DNA from: Tetrapyrgos nigripes
Taxonomy: Eukaryota; Basidiomycota; Agaricomycetes; Agaricales; Campanellaceae
Reading direction: 5' to 3'
DNA length: 64,000 bases
Assembly (NCBI GenBank): GCA_013368315.1
Contig: JAACJM010000087.1
Span: forward strand, 248,001-312,000
The notes under the pieces are model-generated. The model did no database searches. It saw only the letters and a program-made list of their open reading frames with translations, and was not told the origin of the DNA. The first letter of the stretch is position 1; every line of letters starts with the position of its first letter. Positions 1 to 9,949 of this stretch are shown piece by piece. A program made the translations under genes and the position numbers.

Positions 1-1077
1 GTGATTTTCGAAGATCAGAGAGGAGGTAACAGAGGCCTTATTCCATGGTTCCCATGGACAGTAAGTATTATTTTTCTCATGTAATTTATTTAGACACTAA
101 TACTATAAAGGATTCGATGGGTAGATTGCCAAATTCAATATTTCCAGCAGCTAGGGTCAGGGTGAGCAATCAGGAAAGCCCTGAAAAGTCTACCAAAAAC
201 CTTGGAGGAAACTTATGAGCAGGCATTGAATGCTATCAAAAAGGAGCATCAAGAAGATGCACAGGCCATATTGAAATGGCTTTTATTTGGATATGAAGAA
301 TTGACTATGAAAATGGTGCCAGAAATACTTCGAATTGATTTTGAGCAACAAAGTTTAGATGATCCTGAGCCCATACAGGGACATGAGTTGTGCAACATTA
401 TCAGCTCAACATTAGTTGTGGTCCAACAAGTGACTCGCTGGAATTATCTGACTTACCAGACCGATCGACAAGAAGATATCCTACAACTAGGACATCCATC
501 AGTGAAAGAGTATATTGTTTCAGGAGAAATCAAAGAAAATTCAGCCAAGCTTTTCCACATCAATGATCAGCTGGCACATGAATTCATTGCTCAATGTTGT
601 TTAATCTATCTAGTGGATTGTGGAAAAGGTGGACATATAAACCAGAAACTGTTTCCTTTAGCATATTATGCTGTGAACAGATGGACAGAACATGTCAGAA
701 ATTTACAACAATTGGGAGATCCAGTCAAGTGTTTAAGTTTACATTTGCTCACAGATAAAAACACATCCTGCTTGACATGGATGAAGTCAGCACATTCTCT
801 TGAAGCTGCAGGGTCAGCTCTGCCATTTTATTATGCCACCATGGTTAATCTGCCTAATATGATGATGTTCATGATGGAGAATGGGGCAGATGTCAATGCT
901 CAGGGTGATAGATATGGCACTGCACTCCAGGTTGCTTCATATCATGGAAATGTAGACATAGTCCAGCTCCTGCTTGAGAATGGGGCAGATGCCAATGCTC
1001 AGGGTGGAGAATATGACAATGCACTCCAGGCTGCTTCATATAGAGGAGATGTAGACATAGTCTTTATTCGGATATGA
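1..1077 (+). pseudogene. NLR-like NACHT-ankyrin gene, 3' fragment truncated by recombination
   Basis: This is the C-terminal part of an NLR-like receptor whose 5' end lies outside the window. Bases 1-60 are the end of a NACHT exon, followed by an intron at 61-110 (GTAAGT to AAAG) and an exon from 111. The exon reads RWVDCQIQ, then ALKSLPKTLEETYEQAL, a winged-helix-like region, and about two ankyrin repeats (ENGADVNAQG). It matches the intact gene at 9950-13015 nearly base for base. The frame stops at 1075-1077, just after VDIV, where ankyrin sequence runs directly into a second copy of the winged-helix region in another frame. By family knowledge such proteins are intracellular STAND ATPases acting in non-self recognition. 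This copy could encode only a shortened protein with two repeats. The first codons (1-16) diverge from the intact gene and contain a TGA in the expected frame, so it may be broken upstream as well. Confidence 0.75.
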
Positions 1078-1081
1078 TGAG

Positions 1082-3604
1082 TTGACTATGAAAATGCTGC
1101 CAGAAATATTTCGGATTGATTTTGAGCAACAAAGTTTAGATGATTCAGAGCCCATACAGGCACATGAGTTGTGCAACATTATCAGCTCAACATTAGTTGT
1201 GGTCCAACAAGTGACGCGCTGGAATCATCCGACTTACCATTTTGAACAACAAGAAGTAATCCTACAACTAGGACATCCATCAGTGAAGGAGTATATTGTT
1301 TCAGAAGAAATCAAAGAAAGTTCAGCCAAGCTTTTTCAGATCAATGATCAGCTGGCACATGAATTCATTGCTCAATGTTGTTTAATCTATCTAGTGGTTT
1401 GTGGAAAAGATGGACATATAGACTGGGAACAGTTTCCTTTAGCATATTATGCTGTGAACAGATGGACAGAACATGTCAGAAATTTACAACAATTGGGAGA
1501 TCCAGTCAATTGTTTAAGTTTACATTTGCTCACAGATACAAATACATCCTGCTTGGCCTGGATGAACTGGAGGCATTATTCTCCTAAGGCTAGTGCAGAG
1601 TCTGCTCTGCCATTTTATTATGCCAACATGGCTAATCTCCCTAATATGATACTGTTAATGATAGAGAACGGGGAAGATGTCAATGCTCAGGGTGGTCAAT
1701 ATGGCACTGCACTCCAGGCTGCCTCATTGGAAGATAATGTAGACATGGTCAAGCTTCTGCTTGAGAATGGGGCAGATGTCAATGCTCAGGGTGGTGAATA
1801 TGGCAATGCACTCCAGGCTGCTTCATATGGAGGAGAAGTAGACATAGTCAAGCTTCTGCTTGAGAATGGGGCAGATGTCAATGCTCAGGGTGGAATGTAT
1901 GGCAATGCACTCCAGGCTGTTTCATTTAGAGGAAATGTAGACATAGTCAAGCTTCTGCTTGAGAATGGGGCAGATGTCAATGCTCAGGGTGGAGAATATG
2001 GCAATGCACTCAGTGCTGCTTCAAAGAACAGGAGAAATATACACATAGTCAAGCTTCTGCTTGAGAATGGGGCAGATGTCAATGCTCAGGGTGGTGAATA
2101 TGGCAATGCACTCCAGGCTGCTTCATTTGAAGGAGAAGTAGACATAGTCAAGCTTCTGCTTGAGAATGGGGCAGATGTCAATGCTCAGGGTGGTGTATTT
2201 GGCACTGCACTCCAGGCTGCCTCAGTGGAACGCTATGTAGACATAGTCAAGCTTCTGCTTGAGAATGGGGCAGATGTCAATGCTCGGGGTGGAGAATATG
2301 GCAATGCACTCAGTGCTGCTTCAAAGAACAGGAGAAATATACACATAGTCAAGCTTCTGCTTGAGAATGGGGCAGATGTCAATGCTCAGGGTGGAACATA
2401 TGGCAATGCACTCCAGGCTGCTTCATTTGAAGGAGAAGTAGACATAGTCAAGCTTCTGCTTGAGAATGGGGCAGATGTCAATGCTCAGGGTGGTGTATTT
2501 GGCACTGCACTCCAGGCTGCCTCAGTGGAACGCTATGTAGACATAGTCAAGCTTCTGCTTGAGAATGGGGCAGATGTCAATGCTCAGTGTGGAGAATATG
2601 GCAATGCACTCCAGGCTGCCTCATTGAGAGGCAATGTCAAGCTTCTGCTTGAGAATGGGGCAGATGTCAATGCTCAGGATGGACTATATGGCAATGCACT
2701 CCAGGCTGCTTCATATGGAGGAGAAGTAGACATAGTCAAGCTTCTGCTTGAGAATGGGGCAGATGTCAATGCTCAGGGTGGAATGTATGGCAATGCACTC
2801 CAGGCTGTTTCATTTAGAGGAAATGTAGACATAGTCAAGCTTCTGCTTGAGAATGGGGCAGATGTCAATGCTCAGGGTGGTGTATATGGCAATGCACTCC
2901 AGGCTGCTTCTGCCCCATTTCGAGGAGGTGTAGACATAGTCAAGCTTCTGCTTGAGAATGGGGCAGATGTCAATGCTCAGGGTGGTGAATATGGCAATGC
3001 ACTCCAGGCTGCTTCTGCCTCATATAGAGAAGTAGACATAGTTGAGCTTCTGCTTGAGAATGGGGCAGATGTCAATGCTCAGGGTGGAGTATATGGCAAT
3101 GCACTCCAGGCTGCTTCACAGAGAGGAAATGTAGACATAGTCAAGCTTCTGCTTGAGAATGGGGCAGATGTCAATGCTCAGGGTGGTGAATATGGCAATG
3201 CACTCCAGGCTGCTTCATTTGGAGGAAGTGTAGACACTGTCAAGCTTCTGCTTGAGCAAGGAGCAAATGTCAATGTCAAAGGAGGCAAATATGACACTGC
3301 TCTCCAAGCTGCTTCCATTGCACTTATTTATTGGGATCCTCATTGTGACTATGTCAAATTGGTAGAAATACTACTTGATAATGGAGCAGATATTAATTCC
3401 CGAGGTGGTCAATATGGTAGTCCCATTCAGGCTGCTGCCATTGAAGGCAATCAAGAAATATATGACCTTTTGATACAGAAAGGAGCCACTCCAATTGATC
3501 CTCTTTTCACTATCTTTCAAAAGGACCCTGAAATTCCCTTTCCACTTATGGACAATGAACCAGCAGACCATCAGATCTACTGCCCACTCTTCTGGAATAT
3601 GTAG
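1082..3604 (+). CDS. Ankyrin-repeat ORF of NLR type, 18 repeats, no NACHT of its own
   Basis: This 840-residue open frame starts inside the winged-helix-like region (LTMKMLPEIFRIDF) and continues into about 18 ankyrin repeats of 33 residues, roughly residues 195-800. It ends in the tail PLMDNEPADHQIYCPLFWNM, shared with the gene at 9950-13015. The repeats are almost identical (ENGADVNAQGG, YGNALQAAS, VDIVKLLL); differences cluster in a few residues before and after these blocks. Repeats 4-6 are copied as 7-9 and repeats 2-3 recur as 11-12, so the array grew by multi-repeat duplications. Repeat 10 lacks three residues. Its NACHT partner is out of frame upstream, because a recombination joined ankyrin sequence to winged-helix sequence at about 1063-1085. 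It is therefore either a pseudogene, a donor cassette for gene conversion, or expressed by splicing that I cannot see. The methionine at 1082 is only the first in frame. Confidence 0.75.
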   Translation: MTMKMLPEIFRIDFEQQSLDDSEPIQAHELCNIISSTLVVVQQVTRWNHPTYHFEQQEVILQLGHPSVKEYIVSEEIKESSAKLFQINDQLAHEFIAQCCLIYLVVCGKDGHIDWEQFPLAYYAVNRWTEHVRNLQQLGDPVNCLSLHLLTDTNTSCLAWMNWRHYSPKASAESALPFYYANMANLPNMILLMIENGEDVNAQGGQYGTALQAASLEDNVDMVKLLLENGADVNAQGGEYGNALQAASYGGEVDIVKLLLENGADVNAQGGMYGNALQAVSFRGNVDIVKLLLENGADVNAQGGEYGNALSAASKNRRNIHIVKLLLENGADVNAQGGEYGNALQAASFEGEVDIVKLLLENGADVNAQGGVFGTALQAASVERYVDIVKLLLENGADVNARGGEYGNALSAASKNRRNIHIVKLLLENGADVNAQGGTYGNALQAASFEGEVDIVKLLLENGADVNAQGGVFGTALQAASVERYVDIVKLLLENGADVNAQCGEYGNALQAASLRGNVKLLLENGADVNAQDGLYGNALQAASYGGEVDIVKLLLENGADVNAQGGMYGNALQAVSFRGNVDIVKLLLENGADVNAQGGVYGNALQAASAPFRGGVDIVKLLLENGADVNAQGGEYGNALQAASASYREVDIVELLLENGADVNAQGGVYGNALQAASQRGNVDIVKLLLENGADVNAQGGEYGNALQAASFGGSVDTVKLLLEQGANVNVKGGKYDTALQAASIALIYWDPHCDYVKLVEILLDNGADINSRGGQYGSPIQAAAIEGNQEIYDLLIQKGATPIDPLFTIFQKDPEIPFPLMDNEPADHQIYCPLFWNM
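1660..3480 (+). repeat. 99-bp tandem repeat array encoding ankyrin repeats
   Basis: About 18 head-to-tail units of 99 bp (occasionally 90-123 bp) share long identical blocks such as gtcaagcttctgcttgagaa. Identity at DNA level, including synonymous sites, points to recent duplication or ongoing gene conversion rather than conservation of protein alone. The related array at 12070-12880 has about 8 units. Confidence 0.9.
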
Positions 3605-4912
3605 TTTGTTTTTGATTTGTATCTGAAAGGCGATTATATTCTCTGGATGTATGATGGAATTGTCTCTTTTAATAATCTTCAAAATGAAATTTTACTGTGA
3701 ATTACTTGTTTCTCCTGCACAAATGTTTATAGTGAATACCTGAAATTTCTGTAGTCTCTTATGAAAATGAATACTTTTTATTTATACCTGTGCGTCCTCA
3801 GTTGAGCTTTTTTCGGAACTCAGTAAGTACTTTCTGCCAACTATCAAGTACAATATTCAAGGCTCTCTCAAAGTCACTAAACATTACATGAGAGGTTTGA
3901 TCACTGCACTGATTGTGTTTCTAAAGTGATGTGAGAGCTTACATTCTCCTGTGATATGAACTATTGACTTTATTACGAGTACTATATATTACCATGCTAG
4001 TAAGGAGTCCCAGTGCGTATGGCCTATCCTATTATGCAGCAATAGTTGTCAACGTTGAGGGCCTTCAGCTTGCCTTTGGGGTACAAAATTGACACCAACA
4101 AAATGTCCTCACAATCGCTACTGAGGTATGTCGAGTCAGAAATAAATACCCCGTTTAAGGAAGTATAATACCATTGCATTTCAGATCATTTTCTTCAACT
4201 CGCATCTCGGACAATGTGGCGATACGTTTCGTGGAACGTTCCTGGACCCACCCGACAGTGAGAGGACGAGCTCACGCCTTCAATATCTGCAGTAGATGGC
4301 AAACCCGCCGTCTGGTCAACCTGCCTACCTATGTACATACTTCTAGACACTACCGCCGATAGTACTGGGGGAACACATATCAAACGCTGTTCAATCAATG
4401 GAGGGTACCATCATTTCCGATTCGCCGTCATTTGTGGGTTATGGCCCGTGACTTACCCGTGCTTTTCCCTATTCGTTTATCGAGTCTTCTTCCAATTAGT
4501 TTGCGAAAAAAGCCTACTAGGTGATAATAGATGTATATTTAAGAGCTGTTGTCTTGGCGAGCAACTGACAAGTTTGATGAGAGATGAACGATGAGCGGAT
4601 TTTCTTCTGTTTTAGTGAAAATCCAAATGGCCCGGGTCACCACGATAGCATTCTGTTGCATAGATCCCTCGAGTCTGACCTTCAATGATGTCGTTGCTTC
4701 TGTGAGGACGCTGACAGGAGTGATAGCCAACGCGTTTGAGACTGTTTATCACAGTTGGCATTTTCACAGTGTAAATGACGTCATAACACCTTCACTTCTT
4801 CACATTTGTCACTCACACGTTTTCCAAAGGTTTCCGAAAGTAACAAATGTAAACATGGAAGCTTTCTGATTTCAGTGTGCGTTACACTCTGTTTTTCTCG
4901 TCTTCCTGTTTA
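3605..4912. other. Downstream region without a supported gene
   Basis: 3605-4250 is a near-copy of 13016-13660 and probably contains the 3' UTR of the ankyrin gene. From about 4250 to 4904 the sequence is single-copy in this window. I see no coding region, RNA gene or repeat there; short open frames lack family features. Confidence 0.5.
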
Positions 4913-5526
4913 CAGTGTTGCCGAGGTCCGGGCCATGACCCTGTTGGCCCTGAACCGACCCCGGACCGACCCCGAGGTCCAGGTCCAGTGGCTATGCAGG
5001 ACCTGACCCGGACCTAGAGGTCCGGGTCGAGGGCCAGAGGCTGCAGAGGAGGGCCGGACCCGACCGGACCCAGGACCTCAAGTGTCGGTATGACCAAGTT
5101 TAGGGACTTGAAATGGTATCGTCGACCTTCTTTTGAGCTTCTTCGTAGTACATATAGTGACCTGAGCTGCCATGTGGTCGCCTCAGTTCGTTTTCTTTCG
5201 TTTTCTCACCCAAAATAACTGTACTCGGAATATGCCGAGGATGACCTCACAGCTCCAAAAATGCGCAGACGCATTGTGGCTCCGTTATCACAGTAAGTAT
5301 TGTCAATTTACATAGATACTAGTAGTAAAATACATTATTTATGGACTGGAGCACTTTTTATGGCTTTACCTTCGAGAAAAAATTTTGAATGTGCGGACCC
5401 TCTTGAACCGGGTCCAGCAGGTCCAGGGTCAAGGTCCAACAAGAAGGTGGACCGACCCCGTAGGTCCGGGTCGAGGGCCAGAAACTTTTGGCCGGACCTG
5501 ACCCGAACCGGACCTCGGCAACACTG
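4913..5526. mobile_element. Non-autonomous hAT element (MITE), 614 bp
   Basis: The element is bounded by perfect 19-bp terminal inverted repeats, CAGTGTTGCCGAGGTCCGG at 4913-4931 and its reverse complement at 5508-5526. It is flanked by a perfect 8-bp target-site duplication, cctgttta, at 4905-4912 and 5527-5534. Termini starting CAGTG and 8-bp duplications are diagnostic of the hAT superfamily. The subterminal 150 bp on both sides are GC-rich and packed with copies of ggtccgggtcgagggccag and related GGTCC/GGACC words, as expected for transposase-binding repeats. There is no transposase, so it would need one in trans. It sits in the part of copy A absent from copy B, so insertion is probably later than the duplication or was lost with a deletion in B. 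Confidence 0.93.
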
Positions 5527-5944
5527 CCTGTTTAACTCTGGGGGGATACAAATGCCCTTACTCTGACGCCTACAGCTCAGGATACAACTACAACCAATTG
5601 TCACTCACACTTCACGACGACGACAGCGACCGTGAAAGACGGCAAGCCAGTAACAAGTCTATCTACGCTGGTATGTACAATTGTTTCACCTTTTTCTTTC
5701 GCATTTCTCTCTTTCTCTCTTTTCTTCTTCATTGTTTTGATGGTCTGTCCTTCCTTCAACCGACGCTGTAAACAGGACGACATGTTTTGGTGAAGATATA
5801 CTCGAGATAGCGACCCTTGGTCACCCTACGCAACTGGCTAATCATCAGGGATGCGACTGCCGTTGGATACAGTGAGTTTAGACTGACGAGGTTATTGCTT
5901 TTTCTGTGTTCTTACGCATTTTACAGTCATCACCCATCCCTTCG

Positions 5945-8245
5945 ACATTCACTACACCTCGTTCTCGCCCCCATCCTCATTCTTAACCTGCCCTGGGTCC
6001 ACTCCCTACCCAGACTTCAACGTTACACCGCCCGCTCCCATCCCATGCCTCGCCACCAAAAATCCCCATCTGCCCCACCCCTCCTGCAACGTCATCCTCA
6101 CTCCCGCCAAATACAGTATAGAGGGAGTGTTACCTACAAAAGCGTTCGAGGTGTAGGGGGCTGGATCGAGCCTTCAAGTCGTGGTGGTGGGTGATAGATT
6201 TTAGGAGGGGGAGAGGTTGAGTGTTCCCCTTCCAGACTACATCCGCCTCTCGACAACCATCTTCACCAACGCCCTCCTCAAGCCCAAACGCACCCGTCAC
6301 TCCTTCTCATTATCCGTGGCTCTCATAAACAACCAATCCCGTCCCAAAATCGTAGCCGAAGGAGTAACGCTGGTTGCGTACATGAGTGATTCGGCGACGG
6401 AGGAACATTAGGTGGTTTTTGAGGACGGTCCTGGTGAGGATGGGAATGGAAGAGTGAAGAAGGGGTATGTGGGTAAAGGATGAGATGTGGTTGGGTATGA
6501 AGAAGGTCCGGGGGAGGTAGTAAGAGAGTGGGGAGGTGGTGAGGGTTGTTCAGAAGCGCGGTGGGTCTTTCTCTCTCTCTCTTTTCCCCTTTGATTCTTC
6601 CCTTCTTTCTGTCTTGTTCTTTCTTTCCTTTCGTTCCCTTCAGTCCTTCGTCTCCTTGCATCGCTTAACACCTTTAAATTCCAGACCCACTCAGCATCAA
6701 ACAAACCCCCCAACACCTCCACTCCTCAGGCTACCGCTCCCTTGCCATCGTCTTTGCGCACTTCTACACATAACCCCAGCACGAGAGACCCGTTGCATCT
6801 ATTGCAAGAGAAATGGGATTTACACAGGTGGGTACGATGTAGTTCATTCTGCTTTGTAGCCTACCATTCGCTGGTAAAATGCTTATACAGTTTAACAGGT
6901 ATCCCAAAGTGCAAACCTGGTCCCCATGACCAAACTCGTCCCTCGAGGCGTCGACTGTACCACCGACGCATATCTCACACCCATCCTCCGTCAATACTAT
7001 CTAGACGATTTCCTCTCTGGTTTTGACGCTCATTCATGCAAAGGGTCTCGGGCTTCCACATCTTCGGCTTCGTCGTCGTCGTCGGGATCCAAGTCAACTG
7101 GCAGGGGGGATAAAAGAGAGAAAGAAGGGACGAGAAAATCTCAGGTGGAATTTACGGCCCCGACAGAGGCTTGGTCGACACAGACCGATTTAGCGGGTTG
7201 AAGAGTATACTGAATAGGACTACGGGGGTGTGGTTGGGTATGCGTTGACGTGTTACGAGAGAAATGAGGAGAAGGGGAAGAAGGGGAAGGGGATGCCGGT
7301 AATTGGGTGAGTCAAGTCCTCTTTTCTGTATCTTTGCCGATGTCATGATTCTGACCCGTTTCCTCACTGGGGTAAGGGGCCACTGCTTCGCATGGCAAGT
7401 TACGAGGCCCCATTCCAAATGTCGATAAGGACAAGCAGAGGAATGAACATGTATAGAAAAATTGGCGTTATTGTGTAGTTATCACTTGATATAGTGGTAA
7501 ATGTACTAGTTATATGCCTGCAATCAGCATTGGGTTTAGTTCCATATACTTAGTATTGTGTAGGTTGAAAAGCATGGGAATGGCAGGCAGAACATTCGTG
7601 GAGGGACTTAGGCGCGGTGAGGAATGGGGGAGGTCAGAGGAAGACCACGATGCTGCCTTGGTTACAGTTGGTGGATCCAAGAAAGCTGTTTACTACTCAT
7701 GGTCTGGATATGAAAAACCGAGTTGGCGTTCCTAGTTAGACGTTGTGGATATAATGCATTTGCTGATACTGACGCTGCTTCTTTTATACTATTAGCTTAC
7801 ATACTACGTACATCGGGTTGCCTACTAGACCCCCGGCATATCAAATTCTGGTCTTAGCTGGGTAATACACTCCTCCTTTCCCTCATTCTCCTTCTCTCCG
7901 CTCACCACACTACCCACATCACTCACCCCTTCCCCCCTTCTCCCCTTTCCCCCCCCCTTTCCTCACCACCAACACTTTTCACATCCCTTTCCGTTCTCTT
8001 CCTTTTCTTCTGTCCAACATCCAATTCTCATCTCCCCCACAGCCGACAACCCACAATCCTCGCACCTCAACAACAAAAACAAAAACATGACTCAGCCCTC
8101 GAAAAAAGTCTTCCCAAATGAACATCAACACTGTAGCTGCATGGGCGAGGGACGGGGGGGATCCTGTCTCACATTCGTTAATGGACTGTTTAGAGCGGGG
8201 TCTAAGAGTGCAGGTGCTGGTGCAGAACCGAAACCAAGGTGTTAA
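5945..8245 (+). pseudogene. 5-oxoprolinase (hydantoinase-type) pseudogene, copy A
   Basis: Fragments in several frames match 5-oxoprolinase, the ATP-dependent enzyme that opens 5-oxoproline to glutamate in glutathione turnover. In order they are: YIRLSTTIFTNALLKPK then INNQSRPKI (about 6237-6350; the family has a TTVATNALLERKG block); SGYRSLAIVFAH with PQHERPVASIAREMGF (6726-6829, interrupted by TAA); NLVPMTKLVPRG with TDAYLTPIL and FLSGFDAH (6905-7040); and GGGSCLTFVNGLF (about 8150-8190; the family has GGGSRLFF). Introns with GT-AG ends remain visible, for example around 6830-6900, so this is a decayed chromosomal copy and not a retrocopy. The segment 7366-7721 has replaced sequence present in copy B. 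A functional protein is excluded by stops, frameshifts and missing blocks. Confidence 0.7.
7366..7411 (-). repeat. Terminus of the GGCCTCGTAA transposon family (copy A of four)
   Basis: This 46-bp stretch, read on the minus strand as ggggcctcgtaacttgccat followed by gcgaagcagtggcccc and a CCCCAGT box, recurs at 29850, 34437 and 35375. It begins exactly where copy A of the oxoprolinase pseudogene stops matching copy B (after tcctc, 7365). It therefore marks an insertion or rearrangement breakpoint. Confidence 0.65.
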
Positions 8246-8599
8246 GTATAGATGAGTGAGTGTTTATCGTTCTGGGGGGGTTGAGATTTTCCTCTTTTTC
8301 TTGCCTTTTTCCTTGGTGTGGTCAAGCTTGTCTTCACTCTGCCAGATGTTGTTAAGTAATGCCGGGTTATCTGATACTTCAGACTTCATACTCGGTCCTT
8401 ATGTTTCAAGTTTCTGTTTTTGTTTTTGTTGTTGTTTTCGCTTTCGTACGCGGGATCGTGATAGTCTCTCTCTGTCGTCTATCTTCTCTCTCGTCTTCTC
8501 TGTTCTTTTGGGTTTGGGTTTGGGTTTTATCACTTGGCGCTATTCTCTTTTCTTCTATTCATCTGTTCAGAATTCTGAGACTCGGAAGCTGAGCTGAAC

Positions 8600-9679
8600 C
8601 TTTTCTCCCTCCCCGCTTCCTCCTTCTCTTACCCCCCTCTCACAGCCATACCAGTCAACAGGAAAAACGGCCCGCTAAACCGCTATCCTCTCGCATACTG
8701 TATACATGGGAAGACGAAGATTTCAATCTACTTGCGCGAATGGAATGGAAATGGTCTTCCTTGAAAGTCCTTTCGATGTAGATTAGCAGAAATTTGATTA
8801 GGATTAACATCAGATGGCCAAAAGCTTCGTCGTTTTGTCGTTTTGTTCAAGTTTATCTGATATCGAAAGGGTAAGTGGTATCGTGATTGGGACCAGAAGA
8901 CAGTTTGCGATTTGCCTGTAAGATATGGTTAGTAGTAGGCTAGTAGTATTCGTTTCGAATCGGCGTTCAATGCATTTTGAAGAGACTACGATGGTTCCGA
9001 GAAAGATTTATACAATAGTTCATACAAATGGAATAAGTAACATAAGCTCGCCGAAAAAGCTCCTCGTGGATGTCAATCAAAAGACATCAGGTTACAAATT
9101 CATCTTCGGCTCTGAATATCCATCGCGCACTGTAGATCGAACAAGATTTGCGATGCAAATAGTATATGCAGGTGGCGAGAAATTTGGGGATAGCACTGCG
9201 AGCAACTAAGATTTAGTGCAATGGTAAGGCAGTTCAATAAACATACGGACCCGATGAAAAGTGGGCTCTGATAAGCGTGCTACCTACGCACGTACACGCA
9301 ATCGTCATGCACTCTAGTCTAGCCATAGAAAAGCGAGGACAATGGAGAGGATTGTTAAAGACTATGATATGATATACCTACAGCAAAACAGAGACTAAAG
9401 GAATAAGTTCAATAAGGGGAATATGCACGGCTCAGGCGATTGGGTGGTGTCATCTCCACGATGGTACGACGGTGATGGTGGTTGGATAGAATACCGAGAC
9501 GAGGGTATACTAGAAAAACTACTGGTAAGACAGGACGGATAGAATATCTGGGTAATGCGCTGCGGATGTCGTCAGTAGTAGACAAGCGAGGTTCAAGTCC
9601 TGCTACTTTTTATTTCCTTCTTCGGCACTTATGAAAAGTCCCAGGAAATAATATCTCTTGATCTTAACAACATAGGTTG
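8600..9679. other. Spacer between the duplicated blocks, no gene supported
   Basis: This is single-copy sequence between the end of copy A and the promoter of the second NLR gene. A frame at 8925-9209 has no family features. Isolated tRNA-like boxes near 9214 and 9590 do not assemble into a tRNA. Nothing else is recognisable. Confidence 0.4.
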
Positions 9680-9949
9680 GCTGGTCTTTCGCAAAGCCTT
9701 ATCTTTGATTCTCTAGTACGCTGCATATAAAGGGTCATGTGACTTCAGACACTTTTCAAAACTTCTTGCGCTTTGCCATCAACCACTCTATCGAGCGTTA
9801 AAGACCAAGTTGTGAAGATCTTATTACATCAAGGTCAGCAGGTCTTTTGCGAGACCTTATCTTTGATGCTGCATTGCGCTTCTTATAAACATTCATGTGA
9901 CTTTAGACACTTTTCAAGCTTCTCGCACTGTGCAACCACCGTTCGAAAG
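9680..9949 (+). promoter_or_regulatory. Tandemly duplicated TATA-box promoter of the second NLR gene
   Basis: Two diverged copies of a promoter unit about 158 bp apart precede the ATG at 9950. Each contains ccttatctttgat, a TATAAA box (9726-9731 and 9884-9889), and the block tcatgtgactt followed by agacacttttcaa. The proximal TATA lies 66 bp upstream of the ATG, a usual distance. The duplicated unit offers two start regions for transcription. This is read from sequence; activity is inferred. Confidence 0.6.

Larger units (their letters stand above)
111..8590 (+). repeat. Segmental duplication, copy A (NLR 3' half plus 5-oxoprolinase pseudogene)
   Basis: Collinear with 11308-16313: the NLR C-terminal exon, its 3' flank (3605-4250 versus 13016-13660) and the oxoprolinase pseudogene follow in the same order and orientation. 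Copy A carries about 1.7 kb absent from B (roughly 4250-5968), including a hAT MITE, and a different segment at 7366-7721. Similarity ends near ggaagc at 8590. Confidence 0.85.

Noticed and set aside
1660..3480. CRISPR-like array of regular repeats
   Set aside because: The units are head-to-tail coding repeats without unique spacers, in a eukaryotic intron-containing context.
5300..5604. Open frames on both strands within the hAT MITE
   Set aside because: They arise from GC-rich subterminal repeats, lack any transposase motif, and are mirror frames of each other.
5817..6194. 125-codon frame before the oxoprolinase fragments as a separate gene
   Set aside because: It lies within the duplicated pseudogene block, and its homologous sequence in copy B does not keep this frame open.
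9206..9605. Pol III-like boxes (ttagtgcaatgg near 9214 and ggttcaagtcc near 9590) suggesting a tRNA or SINE
   Set aside because: They are about 380 bp apart, no cloverleaf can be drawn around either, and the T-stem at 9590 pairs at only three positions.
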